Shown: positions 5,752 to 8,617 of the stretch, piece by piece
Numbering within the stretch: the first letter of the stretch is position 1
Layout of the letters: every line of letters starts with the position of its first letter
Assembly: GCA_002384205.1 (NCBI GenBank)
Contig: DGBH01000193.1
Location: forward strand, 9,541-18,157
Length of the DNA: 8,617 nucleotides
Reading direction: 5' to 3'
DNA from: Bacteroidetes bacterium UBA4009
Lineage (GTDB): Bacteria > Bacteroidota > Bacteroidia > NS11-12g > UBA9320
Notes under the pieces: generated by a model
The model's input: only the letters and a program-made list of their open reading frames with translations
What the model was told of the DNA's origin: nothing
Database searches by the model: none
Translations under genes and position numbers: made by a program

Positions 5752-7944
5752 ATGGCATCTGAAGTTGTTGATTTAAAGAAGAGTTTAAAGGAGTTTTTTG
5801 GTTTTGACTCGTTTAAAGGAATGCAGGAGGAGGTAATCTCAACCATTATGAAAGGGGATGATTGTTTTGTAATCATGCCCACGGGAGCAGGGAAATCGTT
5901 ATGTTATCAATTGCCCGCTTTAATTTGTCCAGGCACGGCAATTATTATATCCCCATTGATAGCCCTTATGAAAAATCAAGTGGACGCTATACGGGGATTT
6001 GGAGATAGTGATGCGGTAGCTCACTTTCTAAACTCATCACTTACCAAAACACAAACGGATAAGGTAAAAGCAGACGTAAGTTCTGGTAAAACCAAAATGC
6101 TATACGTAGCACCTGAAACCCTAAAAAAAGACGAAACAATAGATTTTTTAAGATCTGTTCAAGTAAGTTTTGTTGCGGTAGATGAAGCACATTGTATCTC
6201 AGAATGGGGTCATGATTTTCGTCCAGAATATCGCCGTATCAAGCAGATTGTAAAAGAAATAGATGATGTGCCTATGGTGGCACTTACCGCTACGGCTACA
6301 CCCAAAGTGCAAATGGATATTCAAAAAAGTTTGAATATGCTCGACGCGCAAGTGTTTAAATCATCCTTTAACCGAGGTAACCTTTTTTATGAGGTAATGC
6401 CGAAGGGAAGCAAGGCGCAAACCATGAAAGACCTTATCTCGTTCGTAAATAAACGAAGAGGACAAAGTGGGATTATTTATTGCCTAAGCCGTAAAAAGAC
6501 GGAAGACGTTGCAGAAATACTACTCGCTAACGGCATCAATGCTCTGCCATATCATGCCGGACTTGACGCTAAAACAAGAGCTGGAAACCAAGATAAATTT
6601 TTGATGGAAGATGCAGATGTAATCTGCGCTACCATCGCATTTGGCATGGGAATAGATAAGCCAGATGTGCGATTTGTTATTCATTATGATGTCCCAAAAT
6701 CCCTAGAAGGATACTACCAAGAAACGGGAAGGGCAGGTAGAGATGGCTTAGAAGGCGATTGTGTACTCTTCTATAATCCGAAAGATACTGAAAAATTAGA
6801 AAAGTTTTTAAAAGATAAACCTGTAGCTGAGCGAGAAATAGGCACACAACTCATCTCAGAAATGGCCTATTTTGCCGAGTCCTCTCAATGTAGACGCAAA
6901 TCACTCCTGCATTACTTTGGTGAAAATTTTAATGCAGACAAATGTGACAAAATGTGTGACAACTGCCGCAATCCAAAAGATACTGTTGAAGTAACCAAGG
7001 AAATGGTAATGGCACTTAAAACCATAGATCACACCGCAGGAAAAGTGGCGATAAAGCATGTTATTGAAATCTTGATTGGCAAATCTTCTCAAGAAGTAAA
7101 AGCCTATAAACATGATAAGTTTGAGTTTTTTGGACAAGGAAAAGAAAAAGGGGCTAACTTTTGGAAAACCATAATTCGATACGCTCAAATTAATAATTAC
7201 ATCGTTAAAAATATAGAATTATACGGCCTACTTTCTATTAGCGAAGAAGGCTTAGCCTATATCCAAAATCCTACTAGAATTGACTTAGCTCAAGATCGCG
7301 AGTTTGAAGCAATCAGCGATTCAGATTTTGATAACATTCAACTTGAAGCGGTTTTTGATCAAAGACTGTATGCCCAACTTAAAGAACTGCAAAAAGAGGT
7401 TGCCAAAGAAATGGGCCTTCCTCCTTATGTAATTTTTCAGCAAACTTCCCTAGAAGATATGGCATTTAAATACCCTATCACCATGGATGAAATGGAAAAT
7501 ATAACAGGGGTAGGTAAAAACAAAGCGAGAAAGTTTGGTACAAAATTTATAGAACTTATTGCTCAATATGTAGAGACATATGAAATAGAGCGCCCAGATG
7601 ACCTAGTGCTTAAGTCTGTAGTCAACAAAAGCGCACGAAAAATTCACATTATTCAAAACATCGATAAAAAAGTGCCTTTGGAGGATATAGCTAAGGGACA
7701 AGGTTTAGATTACGAGGAACTGCTCGAAGAACTAGAAGCCATTGTGTACTCTGGAACCCAAGTAGATCTTATGTATTACATCGATGAGCTGATAGATGAC
7801 GAAGGTCGAGAAGACATATACGACTACCTCAAATCTGACGATACAGGAAGCATTGACGCTGCAGTGAATGCTTATGATGGAGAATTTTCTCATGAAGAAA
7901 TGAAAGTATTCCAAATACAATTCATGAGCGATGTTGCAAATTAG
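5752..7944 (+). CDS. recQ: ATP-dependent DNA helicase RecQ
   Basis: A 3'-5' superfamily 2 helicase for recombination and replication-fork repair; 730 aa, longer than E. coli RecQ (about 610). Helicase motifs: Walker A TGAGKS (44-49), DEAH box (144-147) followed by CISEWGHDFRPEY, motif III TATAT (179-183), motif IV around SGIIYCLSRKKTE (239-251), and motif VI QETGRAGRDG (323-332). The RQC zinc site is Cys380, Cys398, Cys402 and Cys405, followed by a winged-helix region (about 415-510). An HRDC domain spans about 535-610, with PPYVIF and ITGVGKNKARKFG. The remaining 120 residues form an acidic, helical extension resembling the helix-turn-helix tail of Bacteroidota RecQ proteins. The ATG at 5752 follows a purine-rich stretch (AGAAGAGA) and gives a normal N-terminus. 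It diverges from kdsD, and its last codons hold the -33 element of the tRNA-Gln promoter. Confidence 0.97.
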   Translation: MASEVVDLKKSLKEFFGFDSFKGMQEEVISTIMKGDDCFVIMPTGAGKSLCYQLPALICPGTAIIISPLIALMKNQVDAIRGFGDSDAVAHFLNSSLTKTQTDKVKADVSSGKTKMLYVAPETLKKDETIDFLRSVQVSFVAVDEAHCISEWGHDFRPEYRRIKQIVKEIDDVPMVALTATATPKVQMDIQKSLNMLDAQVFKSSFNRGNLFYEVMPKGSKAQTMKDLISFVNKRRGQSGIIYCLSRKKTEDVAEILLANGINALPYHAGLDAKTRAGNQDKFLMEDADVICATIAFGMGIDKPDVRFVIHYDVPKSLEGYYQETGRAGRDGLEGDCVLFYNPKDTEKLEKFLKDKPVAEREIGTQLISEMAYFAESSQCRRKSLLHYFGENFNADKCDKMCDNCRNPKDTVEVTKEMVMALKTIDHTAGKVAIKHVIEILIGKSSQEVKAYKHDKFEFFGQGKEKGANFWKTIIRYAQINNYIVKNIELYGLLSISEEGLAYIQNPTRIDLAQDREFEAISDSDFDNIQLEAVFDQRLYAQLKELQKEVAKEMGLPPYVIFQQTSLEDMAFKYPITMDEMENITGVGKNKARKFGTKFIELIAQYVETYEIERPDDLVLKSVVNKSARKIHIIQNIDKKVPLEDIAKGQGLDYEELLEELEAIVYSGTQVDLMYYIDELIDDEGREDIYDYLKSDDTGSIDAAVNAYDGEFSHEEMKVFQIQFMSDVAN

Positions 7945-7963
7945 AAATATCCAATTAAATTTG
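7934..7963 (+). promoter_or_regulatory. Bacteroidota-type promoter of tRNA-Gln
   Basis: TTG at 7934-7936 and TAAATTTG at 7956-7963, separated by exactly 19 bases, match the Bacteroidota consensus TTG/TAnnTTTG perfectly. The predicted start falls near 7970, just before the first tRNA base at 7973. The -33 element lies inside the last codons of recQ and the -7 element just past its stop (7942-7944). This is the clearest promoter in the window and the best single clue to the phylum. Confidence 0.85.
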
Positions 7964-7972
7964 CACCCGAAT

Positions 7973-8048
7973 TGGCCGATGGTGTAACTGGCAACACGTC
8001 TGTTTTTGGTACAGAAGAGTCCAGGTTCGAAACCTGGTCGGCCAACCA
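7973..8048 (+). tRNA. tRNA-Gln (anticodon TTG)
   Basis: The full cloverleaf can be folded by eye. The acceptor stem is TGGCCGA (7973-7979) with TCGGCCA (8038-8044), seven Watson-Crick pairs. The D stem is GTG/CAC (7982-7984, 7995-7997). The anticodon stem is TCTGT/ACAGA (7999-8003, 8011-8015), with loop TTTTGGT and anticodon TTG at 8006-8008, reading CAA. The variable loop has five bases (8016-8020). The T stem is CCAGG/CCTGG (8021-8025, 8033-8037) with loop TTCGAAA. The discriminator is A8045 and CCA follows at 8046-8048, so the 3' end is genome-encoded. It has its own promoter and a terminator 4 bases downstream, hence probably a single-gene transcript. Confidence 0.97.
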
Positions 8049-8052
8049 AAGT

Positions 8053-8086
8053 GAAAAAAAGAGGTTTTTTTTAACCTCTTTTTTTC
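8053..8086 (+). terminator. Intrinsic terminator after tRNA-Gln
   Basis: A perfect 14-bp inverted repeat: GAAAAAAAGAGGTT (8053-8066) pairs with AACCTCTTTTTTTC (8073-8086) around a loop of six T. The 3' arm ends in seven T, giving the U-tract; the 5' A-run means it could also act on the minus strand. It begins 4 bases after the tRNA CCA and separates it from prs. Confidence 0.9.
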
Positions 8087-8123
8087 TTTACTATAGAGCG
8101 TAAAAACTCAATAGTTTATGATA

Positions 8124-8145
8124 ACCCTTTTGAAGAATAAGGGGT
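8124..8145 (+). other. Small hairpin in the region upstream of prs
   Basis: ACCCTTT (8124-8130) can pair with AAGGGGT (8139-8145), seven pairs including one G-U, with an 8-base loop. It ends 17 bases before the prs ATG and has no following T-run, so it is not a terminator. It may be a leader structure or chance. No clear TTG/TAnnTTTG promoter was found in 8087-8162. Confidence 0.25.
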
Positions 8146-8162
8146 GACAGTAAAACAACGAT

Positions 8163-8617
8163 ATGCCCTCTTTTATAAATAAAGTTAAAATATTCGCCGG
8201 CTCCGGCTCAGAACCACTAGCAAAGAAAATAGCTCTCGCTTATGGTCAAAAACTAGGTACAGTTACCGTTAACATCTTTAGCGATGGCGAATTTCAGCCA
8301 TGTATTGACGAAAGTGTGCGTGGATGTGATGTGTTTATCATTCAATCTACCATGCCTCCTGCAGATAATCTTATGGAGTTGCTCATGCTTATCGACGCTG
8401 CTAAAAGAGCATCTGCTCACAAGGTAGTTGCCGTTATTCCTTACTTTGGATTAGCAAGACAAGACAGAAAAGATAAACCTCGCGTTCCTATTAGCTCTAA
8501 AATGGTGGCCAATATTCTTACTGCCGCAGGTGCAGACCGAGTAATGACCATGGACTTACACGCACCACAAATACAAGGATTTTTTGATATCCCGGTGGAC
8601 CACTTGGATTCTACCGT
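8163..8617 (+). CDS. prs: Ribose-phosphate pyrophosphokinase, 5' part (runs off the window)
   Basis: Makes PRPP from ribose 5-phosphate and ATP for purine, pyrimidine, histidine, tryptophan and NAD synthesis. About 151 codons, roughly the N-terminal half of a normal protein of about 310 aa, are present, and the frame is open to the last base. Recognisable segments: [12 protein letters not shown] (9-20), FSDGEF (39-44), [20 protein letters not shown] (65-84), the ATP-site stretch [14 protein letters not shown] (94-107), and the metal/ribose-phosphate signature [19 protein letters not shown] (starts 130). The ATG at 8163-8165 gives the usual short N-terminus before the KIFAGS strand. It lies 76 bases after the tRNA terminator, so it probably has its own promoter, which I could not identify. 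Confidence 0.95.
   Translation, partial: MPSFINKVKIFAGSGSEPLAKKIALAYGQKLGTVTVNIFSDGEFQPCIDESVRGCDVFIIQSTMPPADNLMELLMLIDAAKRASAHKVVAVIPYFGLARQDRKDKPRVPISSKMVANILTAAGADRVMTMDLHAPQIQGFFDIPVDHLDST

Noticed and set aside
6901..7188. 95-codon minus-strand frame inside recQ
   Set aside because: Lies wholly antisense to conserved recQ sequence, including the zinc-site region, and has no recognisable protein features.
7732..8049. Minus-strand frame beginning MVGRPGFEPG
   Set aside because: This is the familiar false peptide made by translating the antisense of a tRNA T arm; the rest is antisense to recQ.
1..8617. CRISPR array, insertion sequence, prophage or defence island
   Set aside because: No spaced direct repeats, transposase, integrase, terminal inverted repeats or defence genes were seen, and no gene-free stretch exceeds 300 bases. 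The tRNA has no integrase or partial duplicate nearby to suggest an attachment site.

Overview
The window looks like chromosomal DNA from a low-GC member of the Bacteroidota, most likely Flavobacteriales-like. Three things point there: a perfect Bacteroidota-type promoter (TTG, 19 bases, TAAATTTG) in front of the tRNA gene, the near absence of Shine-Dalgarno sequences, and the style of the RecQ, MBOAT and SGNH proteins. I see no phage, transposon, integron or CRISPR signal. This is mostly ordinary chromosome with one more unusual operon.

Layout. (1) Bases 6-916: tag (DNA-3-methyladenine glycosylase I, minus strand) and a small unrecognised gene (plus strand) diverge from a gap of only 8 bases, so each promoter must lie inside the other gene. 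(2) Bases 952-5653, minus strand: a very compact four-gene operon read kdsD (arabinose-5-phosphate isomerase), manC (mannose-1-phosphate guanylyltransferase), a periplasmic SGNH/GDSL protein and an MBOAT membrane O-acyltransferase. Junctions are a 4-base overlap, a 1-base gap and a 1-base gap. The first two genes start with GTG and TTG. (3) Bases 5752-7944, plus strand: recQ, a complete RecQ helicase with RQC and HRDC regions and an extra C-terminal module, divergent from kdsD across 98 bases. (4) Bases 7973-8086: tRNA-Gln(TTG) with encoded CCA, followed at once by a strong intrinsic terminator. (5) From 8163: prs (ribose-phosphate pyrophosphokinase), cut by the window end.

How the genes work together. 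tag and recQ are DNA repair/recombination genes; prs makes PRPP for nucleotide synthesis. The minus-strand operon is the biologically interesting unit. KdsD makes the Kdo precursor D-arabinose 5-phosphate and ManC makes GDP-mannose, both in the cytoplasm, while the MBOAT/SGNH pair resembles the membrane and periplasmic halves of polysaccharide O-acetylation machines such as AlgI with AlgJ/AlgX. The inference is an operon that supplies activated sugars and acetylates an envelope or exported glycan. No glycosyltransferase, polymerase or flippase is in view, so the acceptor is unknown.
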